Positions 36,339 to 45,954 of a DNA stretch of 51,747 bases are shown here, one piece after another (position 1 is the stretch's first letter; each line of letters starts with the position of its first letter). The DNA is taken from assembly GCA_029934515.1 (NCBI GenBank), contig JAOZMB010000007.1, forward strand, positions 1 through 51,747. The letters are read 5' to 3'. The notes below the pieces were generated by a model. It was not told the origin of the DNA. It ran no database searches and saw only the letters and a list, made by a program, of their open reading frames with translations. Origin of the DNA: Bacteroidales bacterium (GTDB lineage: Bacteria; Bacteroidota; Bacteroidia; Bacteroidales; JAADGE01). A program made the position numbers and the translations under genes.

Positions 36339-37141
36339 TATTTTTTGTTTTTATAAATTATAAATTTAATATTACCATCATCAATTTCTTTCGATGCGTA
36401 AATGAAATTTCGAGTTTCCAATTCTGGCAAAAGATATTGCGGCAATTTTTTGTGGTGTACATACAAAGCCTCGTCATCGCTTATTTTTTCAACCTCCTGA
36501 AGAATTGTTACCATAGGAAGTGGCATCTCAAGTGGTCGCACATCAAGCTCGTTCATTTTACCTTTGAATTTTATTTCTAATTCCTCAAAACTAAGTTTAA
36601 CAACTTCATTTACTTTATTCTTATCTTTTTTTGGAATTACTTTACCTTGTGTTAAATAAGTGTGTACAACATTCTCTTCCAAACGTTTCACTTCGTAAAT
36701 ATATCCTTTCTTTTGTAGTTTATTTAACAAAGGAACAGGTTCAAACGAATTAATAATTAATAATGTTTCTTCGTTTTTCATCGTTCTTAAAGAACTCATT
36801 ATTGCATGATAAGGGTCTGTTCCTAAATTAAGAATAGGACGAACATCTAAAGTTATAACTTTTTTGTATTTCATTTTATTTATTTTTATATTATTTTTAT
36901 TATCTGTTTTTTTGTTGTATTCTACTTCAAACCCAATTTCTTCTAATTTCTTAAGTATCTCATTACCAGTAGTTCTGCCGATTTTTGCTGCATCTTTAAC
37001 ACTAACTCTTGGTGCAAACAATTTTCGTAAAAAAGGATTTTTTAATTTCCTGAAGCTCTTGTTTATTGTTGCAATTACATCAATTGCATTTTTATTTTCC
37101 TTTATTATATTAGAAATTTTAGTATCTTTAGTAATTTTCAT
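36338..37141 (-). CDS. DUF1858 + tandem DUF2249 protein
   Basis: N-terminal DUF1858-like helix bundle; two LDVRP motifs (ITLDVRPILNLG, NELDVRPLEMPLPM); stop overlaps the next ATG by 1 nt. Confidence 0.82.
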   Translation of the reverse strand: MKITKDTKISNIIKENKNAIDVIATINKSFRKLKNPFLRKLFAPRVSVKDAAKIGRTTGNEILKKLEEIGFEVEYNKKTDNKNNIKINKMKYKKVITLDVRPILNLGTDPYHAIMSSLRTMKNEETLLIINSFEPVPLLNKLQKKGYIYEVKRLEENVVHTYLTQGKVIPKKDKNKVNEVVKLSFEELEIKFKGKMNELDVRPLEMPLPMVTILQEVEKISDDEALYVHHKKLPQYLLPELETRNFIYASKEIDDGNIKFIIYKNKK

Positions 37142-37345
37142 TTTTATTTAGATTAAATTAAAATAGAATGCAAATTTATATAAAATAATCAAAATCACAA
37201 TACCTAAATATTGGTATTTTTTTTTTAACATACAACAAGCTTTTCAGGTTGTTGTCATCAGCGGAAAATTTACAGAATTTATTTTTATTAATAGTTTGTT
37301 TATTAATTTTCAAGTTTGCAAAATAGAAACAAAATATTTATTTTA

Positions 37346-37375
37346 TTGTAATTAAATTAAATTATTTTACATTTG
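37346..37375 (+). promoter_or_regulatory. Bacteroidota-type promoter for the DUF4301 gene
   Basis: TTG (37346-37348), 19-nt spacer, TACATTTG (37368-37375); ATG at 37410. Confidence 0.65.
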
Positions 37376-37409
37376 TACTTGTTTATATTACAAATATTAT
37401 AATAATAAA

Positions 37410-38930
37410 ATGTTTACAAGAAAAGACCAGCAACAATTCAAAGACAAATGTATAGAAATACAAACCGTTGAAAAACAGATAGAAAATTTCAAAAAAGGGT
37501 TTCCTTTTGCTAATATTATCGCTCCAGCGACCTACGAAAAAGGAATTGTTAAACTCAACAACGAGCAGATTTCTGAATACATAAAATTATACGAGAAAGC
37601 ACTTACAACCGAAAAAATTGTAAAATTCGTTCCCGCTTCGGGGGCAGCAAGTCGTATGTTTAAGATATTATTTGAATTTATGAAGAATGACAATGGAAAT
37701 GATAAACCACCAAAAGATACTGGGTTTAATTCTACTGGATTTTTCTTTAAAAATTTAAAAAACTTTGCTTTTTACAAGGATTTAAAAAGTATTTGCAAAA
37801 AAAATGGAATAAATATGGATAAAGATTTTGTGAAAATTTTGGAATACTTGCTGACTGATTCTGGACTAAATTACGGTAAACTGCCAAAGGGATTGTTAAA
37901 ATTTCATAAATATTATGATAAATCGCGCACACCTGTGGAAGAGCATTTAACAGAGGGCGCAAATTATGGAAACTCCAGCGGTGAGGTTTATATTCATTTC
38001 ACTGTTTCGGCGGAACATAAAACAATTTTTGAAGAGCATATAAAAAATATTTTACCAGAATATGAAAATAAATTCAATGTAAAATTTGATATTTCTTATT
38101 CAGAACAAAAACCATCTACTGACACTATCGCAGTGGACATGCAAAACCGTCCTTTCAGACACGATGGTTCAATTCTTTTTCGACCAGGTGGTCACGGTGC
38201 TTTGATAGAGAACCTTAACGATATTGAGGCAGATATTATTTTCATAAAAAATATAGATAATGTTGTCCCAGACAGATTGAAAGCCGATACATACATGTAT
38301 AAAAAAGCACTTGCTGGTTTGCTTATTAACAAGCGAAATAAAATTTATGATTATATCAAAAAATTAAAAAAGTCTTGCGATAAAGACCAGTTGGACGAAG
38401 TTTTTTTGTTCTTAAAAAAATCTTTTCAATTTGAACCAGATAATAATTTTTTGCGAAAAAAAAATTGTGAAAAGAGAGATTATTTGTTAGCAAAGCTCAA
38501 CCGTCCACTTAGAGTTTGTGGAATGGTAAGAAATGAAGGCGAACCAGGTGGAGGCCCTTTTATAGTAAAAAAAGAGAGTGGTTCGGAATCGTTGCAAATT
38601 ATAGAAAGTGCACAGATTGAACCCGAAAATCCAGAAAAAATCGATATTATAAAAAAAGCTACTCACTTCAATCCAGTTGATTTAATTACAGCCGTAAAAG
38701 ACTATAAAGGCAATAGTTTTAATTTGAATGATTTTATTGACCGTGAAACTGGTTTTATTGCTTACAAATCAAAAGACGGGAAAGAACTAAAAGCACAGGA
38801 ATTACCCGGATTATGGAACGGTGCAATGTCTGAATGGAACACAATATTTGTTGAAGTACCGATAACAACATTTAATCCAGTAAAAATTATTAACGATTTA
38901 CTAAGACCACAACATACATTTACGAAGTAA
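37410..38930 (+). CDS. DUF4301 family protein
   Basis: FVPASGAASRMFKILFEF, RPFRHDGSILFRPGGHGALIENLNDI, RVCGMVRNEGEPGGGPF. Confidence 0.88.
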   Translation: MFTRKDQQQFKDKCIEIQTVEKQIENFKKGFPFANIIAPATYEKGIVKLNNEQISEYIKLYEKALTTEKIVKFVPASGAASRMFKILFEFMKNDNGNDKPPKDTGFNSTGFFFKNLKNFAFYKDLKSICKKNGINMDKDFVKILEYLLTDSGLNYGKLPKGLLKFHKYYDKSRTPVEEHLTEGANYGNSSGEVYIHFTVSAEHKTIFEEHIKNILPEYENKFNVKFDISYSEQKPSTDTIAVDMQNRPFRHDGSILFRPGGHGALIENLNDIEADIIFIKNIDNVVPDRLKADTYMYKKALAGLLINKRNKIYDYIKKLKKSCDKDQLDEVFLFLKKSFQFEPDNNFLRKKNCEKRDYLLAKLNRPLRVCGMVRNEGEPGGGPFIVKKESGSESLQIIESAQIEPENPEKIDIIKKATHFNPVDLITAVKDYKGNSFNLNDFIDRETGFIAYKSKDGKELKAQELPGLWNGAMSEWNTIFVEVPITTFNPVKIINDLLRPQHTFTK

Positions 38931-38986
38931 TATATCAGAAGAATAAAATTATATATTTTTATAACAAATAGACATAAGGCATACGC

Positions 38987-39064
38987 ATCAAAATATTTAA
39001 GTGCTGAAAATCAAGGAATTACTATTTTCAAAATATTGAATTTTAATTGTTTTAAAACATAACA
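38987..39064. repeat. Interspersed repeat C copy 2
   Basis: Near-identical to 24613-24691; flanked by imperfect inverted arms gcatacgcatcaaaa (from ~38979) and ttttgatgtgtctgc (to ~39100). Confidence 0.88.
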
Positions 39065-39125
39065 AATAACATTAATATGATTTGTTTTTGATGTGTCTGC
39101 CCTATTGTTTTATTGAAATTTTTGA

Positions 39126-40772
39126 TTATTTAAGATTTTTATACCATTTAGTAAATTTATTATTAATAATATCAGAATAAAGTTTTTCGTCTTTAATTTT
39201 TTCTATATCATCGTACCAAAAGAAATCTGAATTGTTTGTTGTTAAGTTTTCTAATATACCATACGAACTCCTACCTATTCCTACGAATTGCCAAAAAATT
39301 TGTTTATCAATATTATTTTTCAGTAAAAATTCGATGGAATCTTCTCCCTTGTCGTCCATCACTCCACCATCACTAATAAAAATAATGTAAACTGGTATTT
39401 TCGTTTTATCTTCTTCGTAATATTTTTTTATAACATCTCTCATTACAACAGTTTCTTTATTCCAACCAGAGATTTTATTATTAAACTTTTGCATTACTTC
39501 TCGTTCTATATATGTTTTGTATCCTTTTTCGTTTGCTTGTGGAAGTCTGTATGATACCGAATCAAAAGCCCAAACGTCTAATTTTTTTTCATTGTTAAGT
39601 TCAAAAGCAATAGGAAGAGTTTTATTTAAAATTTTTTGCACTTGTCCTGTACTATATTCTGCACTCATAGAGCCTGTTTTGTCTAATACCAATGCAACTC
39701 GTGCCTTTATTTTTTTTAATTTTTTATTTTTAAAAAGATTTTTAATTATATTAACTCGCTCAAATATTTTTGTTTTACCTTTTATTATAATTGAATATTC
39801 GTTTTGTTTATGTTTAGGAATTATAACTAAATTTTTTGTTATAATATTTTCATCTTCAATAGTTAGTTTAATTTCTTCTCCTAATAAAACATTATTTAAT
39901 TCTATCTGTCCGTTGGAATTAGACTTTAATGCTTTAATATTTTCTTGGTATTTTACAGTTACTGGAATATTAGTACAAATTTTTCCTGTTTTATCTTTAA
40001 TAATAATTACTATGTCAGTAGCGCGATCTATTTCAAGAAGATACCTACTTTCTTCATAAATTCTAAAAGTATTTATTTTTACATCTTTTGTTTTATGAAA
40101 ATAATTGGCATCAATTAAAGTTCCTTCTTTTATTGAATTAATAATAATAATACCTTTATCATCAGAGATATTTGAAATTTTTTTATTATTAAATTCAAAA
40201 TCAATAATAATATTTTTTGCAGGCAAATTATTATTTTTGCATCTTACATCAAAAATAACTTTTACATATTTTGGCACTATTCGTTTTAAAATACCTCTTT
40301 TTATTTTTGAGTTATCTAAAATATGTCCCCACAGAATAATTACAAGCTTATCATTATTTTTTGAATAATAAATACACGATTTATCTGGTATTTCCATACA
40401 ATTTTTTATTAGCTTTGCAAGCCTGTAATTTTTATCTTTAAAATCAGAAATAAAATTATTTAAAAGATTTATTTTAGTCTCAATTTTATTCTTAATAATA
40501 CTTTGTTCTTTGTTTGAACAATCTGTAAATTTTATATATTTACTTTTATCATTTATTAACCATTTAGTTTGATTTTTTCTTAATTTTAAAGGTTCCGCAA
40601 AAAAATCATACAGCTTATCTTTGTATAATAATTTTTTCAATTGATCATATACTAAACGAGCATCTGAATTAATGATGTAACGAGTATCGAAATCTGTTGT
40701 TCTATCTAGGATTTGTTTATTATTCATATCTAAAAAAGTAAATAAAAGAAATAAATTACTGACATTAAGCAC
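39126..40772 (-). CDS. TerF-like vWA-domain protein with internal Ig/transthyretin-like repeats; true start probably 40727
   Basis: VALVLDKTGSMSAEYSTGQVQ (MIDAS), VYIIFISDGGVMD, WQFVGIGRSSYGILENL; residues 1-15 look like an upstream extension before MNNKQIL. Confidence 0.78.
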   Translation of the reverse strand: MLNVSNLFLLFTFLDMNNKQILDRTTDFDTRYIINSDARLVYDQLKKLLYKDKLYDFFAEPLKLRKNQTKWLINDKSKYIKFTDCSNKEQSIIKNKIETKINLLNNFISDFKDKNYRLAKLIKNCMEIPDKSCIYYSKNNDKLVIILWGHILDNSKIKRGILKRIVPKYVKVIFDVRCKNNNLPAKNIIIDFEFNNKKISNISDDKGIIIINSIKEGTLIDANYFHKTKDVKINTFRIYEESRYLLEIDRATDIVIIIKDKTGKICTNIPVTVKYQENIKALKSNSNGQIELNNVLLGEEIKLTIEDENIITKNLVIIPKHKQNEYSIIIKGKTKIFERVNIIKNLFKNKKLKKIKARVALVLDKTGSMSAEYSTGQVQKILNKTLPIAFELNNEKKLDVWAFDSVSYRLPQANEKGYKTYIEREVMQKFNNKISGWNKETVVMRDVIKKYYEEDKTKIPVYIIFISDGGVMDDKGEDSIEFLLKNNIDKQIFWQFVGIGRSSYGILENLTTNNSDFFWYDDIEKIKDEKLYSDIINNKFTKWYKNLK

Positions 40773-40793
40773 TTTATAATTTTTATAATCATA

Positions 40794-42260
40794 TTATTCA
40801 TTTTCAGTATTAGACAAATTAATACGCTCTTCATATAATTCTTCTGCAAGATCTAAAAAATTATAATCTTCTATTCCTTCTTCTGTCGCTTTCATATCAC
40901 CCGAATCTACACTTCCACCTTTTTTCATTACCAAATGATAACTTGAAATTATATAATGTTTTAATTCTTTAGCAAGAATTAAATTTGTTATTTTATTTGA
41001 AATAAAATCGCTATGGGTTGTTAGTATTATTTTGATATTAAGATTTATCAATTTAGCAAAAAAATCAATTAGTCTTACTTGAATTTTAGGGTGTAAATGA
41101 GCTTCTGGTTCTTCTATAAAAATTAATTTTTTTGATTTAATATTTTGTTTTTGTTGCCGAGAAAATATATTCAGAAAATCAAAAGTCTCATTTTTTTCAT
41201 TTTTTTCATTTATTACATATTTCAAATAAGCAACAATAGGTGATATTTCGGAAACCATTGAAGATGTCTCTGATAAATCAAGTGTCAATTTTGATTTTTT
41301 ATCAATATACTCAATTTTTTTTGTTTCATTATTAAAAATAACTTTACCTTTAAGTATTTCGTTTTCTATTGCTGATGCTATTGCTGAATATTTATCTTTT
41401 GATTTTGTAAGTTTTATTGTAGATAGTTTGAGAAAATAATCAGAAACAGGTTCTGATAGTGCAGGAATATCTATTTGACTATTTACAAGATGTCTTATTT
41501 GCGATAATTTTGCAAAAACTGAGCTAAAAATATTCATTGCTTGATAAAGTCCTGAACGAGATGCAGGCAAAAAATAAATTTCATCAATTTGTTGTCGCAG
41601 ATTATTTATTGATAATTGTGCTTGACTATATATAACTTGAATTATTTCTGATTGAAGTTTTTCTTTATTAAACCCTGATTTATTAACATATATAACATTT
41701 TTATCTTCTTTTTCAACAGTTTTCCGATTTGTACTGATTATCCTTATTGATGTTTTTCTAACAAATTGTAAACTGCTTATAAATAGTTCATTATTTTTTG
41801 ATAACTTAATTGTGAATTGAAATTCAGAAAGCAATATTTTTATTGAAAAATCATTTGTATTTAGTTTGTTTTTAAGGTTCTCAAAATTTGAAAATGAATT
41901 CTTAAAACTTTTTGTAATCTCTGGAAGATATGATTCTTTTATTGTTGAAATTAAAATATTTTCAGATATTTTATTGATTGAAAACTCTCTATTTTTTTGT
42001 TCTCTTATTTTATTTTCAATATTTAAAATTAATTTTTCAACATCTTGTGATTTCTCTTTATTCTCACCTATTAAGAATTTGAATATTAAAAAAGATTCTA
42101 AACGTATTGGTTCAATTACTAAATATTTTAAAAGAATATAAATAGCACTTATTGCATACGATTTTCCAATATTATTTTTCCCATATATAATATGAAAATC
42201 TTTATTAATATCAAAATCAAATTTTTTTATAGGGCCTAAATTTTCTATAATAATTTTCAT
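40794..42260 (-). CDS. AAA ATPase of the OLD/AAA_21 type (SMC-like), no TOPRIM domain seen
   Basis: KIIIENLGPIKKFDFDINKDFHIIYGKNNIGKSYAISAIYILL (Walker A), KKLIFIEEPEAHLHPKIQVRLIDFF (Walker B), ILTTHSDFI. Confidence 0.85.
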   Translation of the reverse strand: MKIIIENLGPIKKFDFDINKDFHIIYGKNNIGKSYAISAIYILLKYLVIEPIRLESFLIFKFLIGENKEKSQDVEKLILNIENKIREQKNREFSINKISENILISTIKESYLPEITKSFKNSFSNFENLKNKLNTNDFSIKILLSEFQFTIKLSKNNELFISSLQFVRKTSIRIISTNRKTVEKEDKNVIYVNKSGFNKEKLQSEIIQVIYSQAQLSINNLRQQIDEIYFLPASRSGLYQAMNIFSSVFAKLSQIRHLVNSQIDIPALSEPVSDYFLKLSTIKLTKSKDKYSAIASAIENEILKGKVIFNNETKKIEYIDKKSKLTLDLSETSSMVSEISPIVAYLKYVINEKNEKNETFDFLNIFSRQQKQNIKSKKLIFIEEPEAHLHPKIQVRLIDFFAKLINLNIKIILTTHSDFISNKITNLILAKELKHYIISSYHLVMKKGGSVDSGDMKATEEGIEDYNFLDLAEELYEERINLSNTENE

Positions 42261-42377
42261 TTTATTTCAGATATTTTTATACAACAACAGTTATCTCATT
42301 ACAATGTCTGTGTTTGTTGCACCTTTTTGGTTGATATTTTTCTTGCAAAATTATATTTTTTTCTTTAATAAAAAAAA

Positions 42378-42764
42378 GTAACTACACAGGACGATACTAT
42401 TTATTATTAAAAATATGAAATTATTTGCAATAATATTAAATATTATTAACTTTGTGCCATGATTTTGATAAAAAAAGTATATAATAATATTAAATATTAT
42501 TTTGTTCTACAAAAGAAATATGTAGAATTAGAATCTAATTATGCTAAATTATTAAAAGAAAATTCTGAATTACAAAAACAATTATTTGACTTAGAAAAAA
42601 AGATAGAAATATTATCTGTCAAAAAAGATAATCACAATAGTTCTCTTTTCCACTCTAATGATATTGTTAAAAAGAATAAAAGTCTTCGCAAAAAAATTAA
42701 TCTTTTCCCAGATAGTCAGAAAGGACATAAAGGTTATACTTTAAAATTATCAAACAATTAAATT
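42378..42764 (+). mobile_element. Truncated IS66-family element: left end (repeat B copy 2) plus 5' part of transposase ORF 42459-42761
   Basis: ORF KDNHNSSLFHSNDIVKKNKSLRKKINLFPDSQKGHKGYTLKLSN matches the IS66 transposase N-terminal pattern (K-D-S-x-N-S-S...K-x-x-S-L-R-K-K...G-Q-K-G-H-x-G-x-T-L); the end begins GTAA as in IS66. Confidence 0.72.
42425..42454 (+). promoter_or_regulatory. Bacteroidota-type promoter inside repeat B copy 2
   Basis: TTG (42425-42427), 19-nt spacer, TAACTTTG (42447-42454). Confidence 0.6.
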
Positions 42765-42772
42765 TTTTATTT

Positions 42773-44419
42773 ATGAAAATATATTTATTATCTTTTGTAT
42801 TATTTTTTACAAATTTTATGTATGCTCAGGAAGTGGATAAAGATTACGGTAACGTAAGCGGAAATTTTGAAATAAATATGCAAACCTACAAGAAAGATAC
42901 AATTATTGGTGCTCCTGATGTTCCAGAGAAGATGAGAGCTAATGCTTATGCAAATATCAATTATACGAAAGGAAAATTTTCGGCGGGAGTTAGATATGAA
43001 GCATATCTTAATACTCTGCTCGGTTACAGCGAAGAATATAATGGTCAAGGAATTGCATACAGATACGCATCATACAAAGCAAATGAATTGGAATTTACAG
43101 TTGGAAACTTCTACGAACAATTCGGAAACGGGCTTATATTGCGTGCCTATGAAGACAAAGCACTCGGATATGATAACGCTCTGGACGGCGTAAGATTAAG
43201 ATATAAACCAATTGACGGAATAAAAATTACTGGTTTTATTGGAAAACAAAAAAAATATTTTGAGTACGGAACTGGAATTGTGCGAGGTCTGGATACAGAA
43301 ATTTCTTTTAATAATTTATTTAAAAAACTATCAGATAAAAAAACAAAGGTTAATATAGGAGGAAGTTTTGTAAGTAAATATCAGGAAAATCTTAGTCCGG
43401 TTTATAATTTGCCAGAAAATGTTGGAGCTTATTCTGGACGATTTACAATTGCAAGGTCTGGTTTTAATATATCATCTGAATTTGTACATAAAATAAACGA
43501 CCCTTCGTCTGATAATAATCTTATTTTCAAGGACGGCAACGCACTGATGATAAATGCTTCGTGGTCGAAAAAAGGAATAGGTTTTTTGTTTGGTCTATTG
43601 CGATTAGACAATATGAGCTTCCGTTCTGATAGATATGCAATAATAAATGATTTACATATTAATTATCTTCCAGCTATTGCAAAAACACATACTTATGCCT
43701 TTGCGGCAATGTATCCATTTGCAACTCAACCAAATGGACAGATTGGAATGAATGCTGAATTTTTTTATAAATTTAAAAGAAACAGTGCAATAGGAGGAAA
43801 ATATGGCACAAGTTTAAGTATTAATTTTTCGCAGATAAACAGTATTAAAACAGAAGCAATTGTAGCAGATACGTCTGTTAATATTTTAAACCTCGACGGC
43901 TATACTTCGGATTTTTTTGCGATAGGAGACAGATTATATTTTAGAGATTTTAATATTGAAATACAAAAAAAAATCAGTCGTAGTTTTAAATTTTCATTAA
44001 CATATATGCTCGCATCATATAACAAAGATGTAATTCAGGGTTTGAGTGGTTATGGTACAATAAAATCTAATATCGGTATAATTGATATAACTTACAAATT
44101 ATCATCAAAACATGCTATCCGGTTCGAAAGCGAAGCATTGTTTACAGAAGGAGACAAAAAAAATTGGGCTATGATTATGCTTGAATATAGTTATTCTCCG
44201 CATTGGTTTATAGCTGTTTATGACCAATATAATTATGGCAATCCAGATGATGATTATAAAATACATTATTTTAATATAACTGCTGGTTATACAAAAGGAA
44301 CAAACAGAATACAACTCGCCTACGGCAAACAACGAGAAGGAATTTTATGTGTTGGTGGTGTTTGTAGGAATGTTCCTGCATCTAACGGCTTTACTTTAAG
44401 TATAACAAGCTCATTCTAA
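42773..44419 (+). CDS. DUF6029 family outer-membrane protein
   Basis: Signal peptide ending FMYAQ; YGNVSGNFEINMQTY, VGNFYEQFGNGLILRAYEDKALGYDNALDG; beta-barrel-like C-terminus. Confidence 0.85.
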   Translation: MKIYLLSFVLFFTNFMYAQEVDKDYGNVSGNFEINMQTYKKDTIIGAPDVPEKMRANAYANINYTKGKFSAGVRYEAYLNTLLGYSEEYNGQGIAYRYASYKANELEFTVGNFYEQFGNGLILRAYEDKALGYDNALDGVRLRYKPIDGIKITGFIGKQKKYFEYGTGIVRGLDTEISFNNLFKKLSDKKTKVNIGGSFVSKYQENLSPVYNLPENVGAYSGRFTIARSGFNISSEFVHKINDPSSDNNLIFKDGNALMINASWSKKGIGFLFGLLRLDNMSFRSDRYAIINDLHINYLPAIAKTHTYAFAAMYPFATQPNGQIGMNAEFFYKFKRNSAIGGKYGTSLSINFSQINSIKTEAIVADTSVNILNLDGYTSDFFAIGDRLYFRDFNIEIQKKISRSFKFSLTYMLASYNKDVIQGLSGYGTIKSNIGIIDITYKLSSKHAIRFESEALFTEGDKKNWAMIMLEYSYSPHWFIAVYDQYNYGNPDDDYKIHYFNITAGYTKGTNRIQLAYGKQREGILCVGGVCRNVPASNGFTLSITSSF

Positions 44420-44441
44420 AAACAAATTTTAAATTAAACAA

Positions 44442-45287
44442 ATGAAAATATTAAAAATATTACCAATTATTTTATTGTTTGTTTCTATTTTTTCGTGTGA
44501 TGAAATAGATAACCCACTGAAAGAGAGAACAAATACATGTGGTGAAGATGATATTAATCCGATAAGGAAAATTCTTGTGGAAGATTATACTGGACATACA
44601 TGCGGGAATTGTCCGAAGGCATCTCGAATTTTACATGAAATTAAAAATGATTATTGCGAACATATTATTCCGTTGGCTATTCATGTAGGTTCTTTTGCTG
44701 TTCCCGACTCGGCACACGGATATCTGGCAGATTATAGAACAGAGACTGGAACAGAATTAAGCGAACATTTTGAAATATCTGCACTGCCTAACGGAACAGT
44801 AAATAGAATTGAATTTAATGAAAAAATTGTACTTGGGAAAAATGAGTGGCGACAGGCTGTTGATGTTTTGTTTGCATTGCCTCCCGATTTGACAATAAAA
44901 ATAGAAAGCGCTTACAACGAAACAACAAAAGAAATTAGTATTAAAGTAACTTCTGAAAGCAGAACAATAATACAAGAAGATATTAATCTTACTGTTTATT
45001 TGGCAGAAAATAATATAATATCTCCTCAAAAAGATTATGAAATACCATCGCCATCTTATGTGGAAAACTATGTTCACAATCATTTACTAAGGACAGCTGT
45101 TACAAATACATTTGGAGAAAAAATAGCATCATCGCTTGTTGCAGGAGACGTTGTTATAAAAAATTATACAATAACAGCAAATGAAGAATGGATACCAGCG
45201 AACTGCGAAATAATTGCTTTTGTTAGCAAAACACAAACAAAAGAAATTATACAAGCTGAATCAGAATATATTACAATTGTTAAATAA
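44442..45287 (+). CDS. Omp28-related outer-membrane lipoprotein
   Basis: Lipobox FVSIFSC; VEDYTGHTCGNCPKASRILHEI (Omp28/thioredoxin-like CxxC). Confidence 0.87.
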   Translation: MKILKILPIILLFVSIFSCDEIDNPLKERTNTCGEDDINPIRKILVEDYTGHTCGNCPKASRILHEIKNDYCEHIIPLAIHVGSFAVPDSAHGYLADYRTETGTELSEHFEISALPNGTVNRIEFNEKIVLGKNEWRQAVDVLFALPPDLTIKIESAYNETTKEISIKVTSESRTIIQEDINLTVYLAENNIISPQKDYEIPSPSYVENYVHNHLLRTAVTNTFGEKIASSLVAGDVVIKNYTITANEEWIPANCEIIAFVSKTQTKEIIQAESEYITIVK

Positions 45288-45353
45288 ATTCTCGGTTATT
45301 TATAACTTTGCTCTATATATAAATTATTTCTTAACATCTATTTAGAGCAAACA

Positions 45354-45390
45354 AATTACTATTTTGAAAATAGTGAATTTTAATCGTTCT
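45354..45390. repeat. Partial repeat C (copy 3)
   Basis: aattactattttgaaaatagtgaattttaatcgttct versus aattactattttgaaaatattgaattttaatgatttt in copy 1. Confidence 0.7.
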
Positions 45391-45400
45391 AACAAATAGA

Positions 45401-45424
45401 AACTAACCACTAACCACTAACCAC
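45401..45424 (+). repeat. Short heptamer array (aactaac, cactaac x2, cact...)
   Basis: Same heptamer family; overlaps the stop codon (45417-45419) of the minus-strand gene. Confidence 0.75.
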
Positions 45425-45800
45425 TCTTAACATCTGTTAATATTTGTTTTATATTAAATATTGTATAACAAATATAAAGAGTCATAATTGTTATGATAAA
45501 AGATTTAATATTTGTTTTATCAAAATATAAAATAATACCAGAATAAATTATATAAGTAAACAACTTAATAATAAACCCAAGCATAAAAGCTGTGTTAAAC
45601 TTGATTGGTGTTTTTTTATCAGCTTTAAGCATTATTGAATGTACAATTATTGAAACAGTTATAAAAATAATAAAAATAAAAGGAAATGTTTTGAAATAAT
45701 ATTGTTGAATAACTGTTGAAAAAAGAACTGTACCAACAATTGCAAGTAATACTGTAAAAGTAATAATTTTTGGAATGTATTTTTTTAATCTTGTATCCAT
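45417..45800 (-). CDS. Small membrane protein, four predicted TM (AtpI-like appearance, unassigned)
   Basis: 127 aa hydrophobic ORF with start and stop in intergenic context. Confidence 0.6.
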   Translation of the reverse strand: MDTRLKKYIPKIITFTVLLAIVGTVLFSTVIQQYYFKTFPFIFIIFITVSIIVHSIMLKADKKTPIKFNTAFMLGFIIKLFTYIIYSGIILYFDKTNIKSFIITIMTLYICYTIFNIKQILTDVKSG

Positions 45801-45954
45801 GTTTCTATAAATTAAGAATTATTTATAATAATAAATTTTACTAATTTTTTGAACTTTATTTCGTCAGATGTACTTATGTTAATTTTTATTTTCAAAAAAA
45901 AAATTTGTTTATAAAAATAAAAGATTACACTTTTGCCGTTCCAAATAAAGAATG

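Noticed and set aside
37200-37236. aatacc..ggtatt hairpin followed by a T-run as a terminator
   Set aside because: No plus-strand gene ends nearby; it lies upstream of a minus-strand gene start, so function is unclear.
39517-40059. 180-aa plus-strand ORF
   Set aside because: Antisense to the vWA gene; low-complexity hydrophobic translation.
38963-42761. Complete composite transposon carrying the ATPase/vWA pair
   Set aside because: Only a truncated IS66 5' end and a different repeat (C) are present; no matching intact IS copies or target-site duplications could be seen, so only mobile-element debris is claimed.
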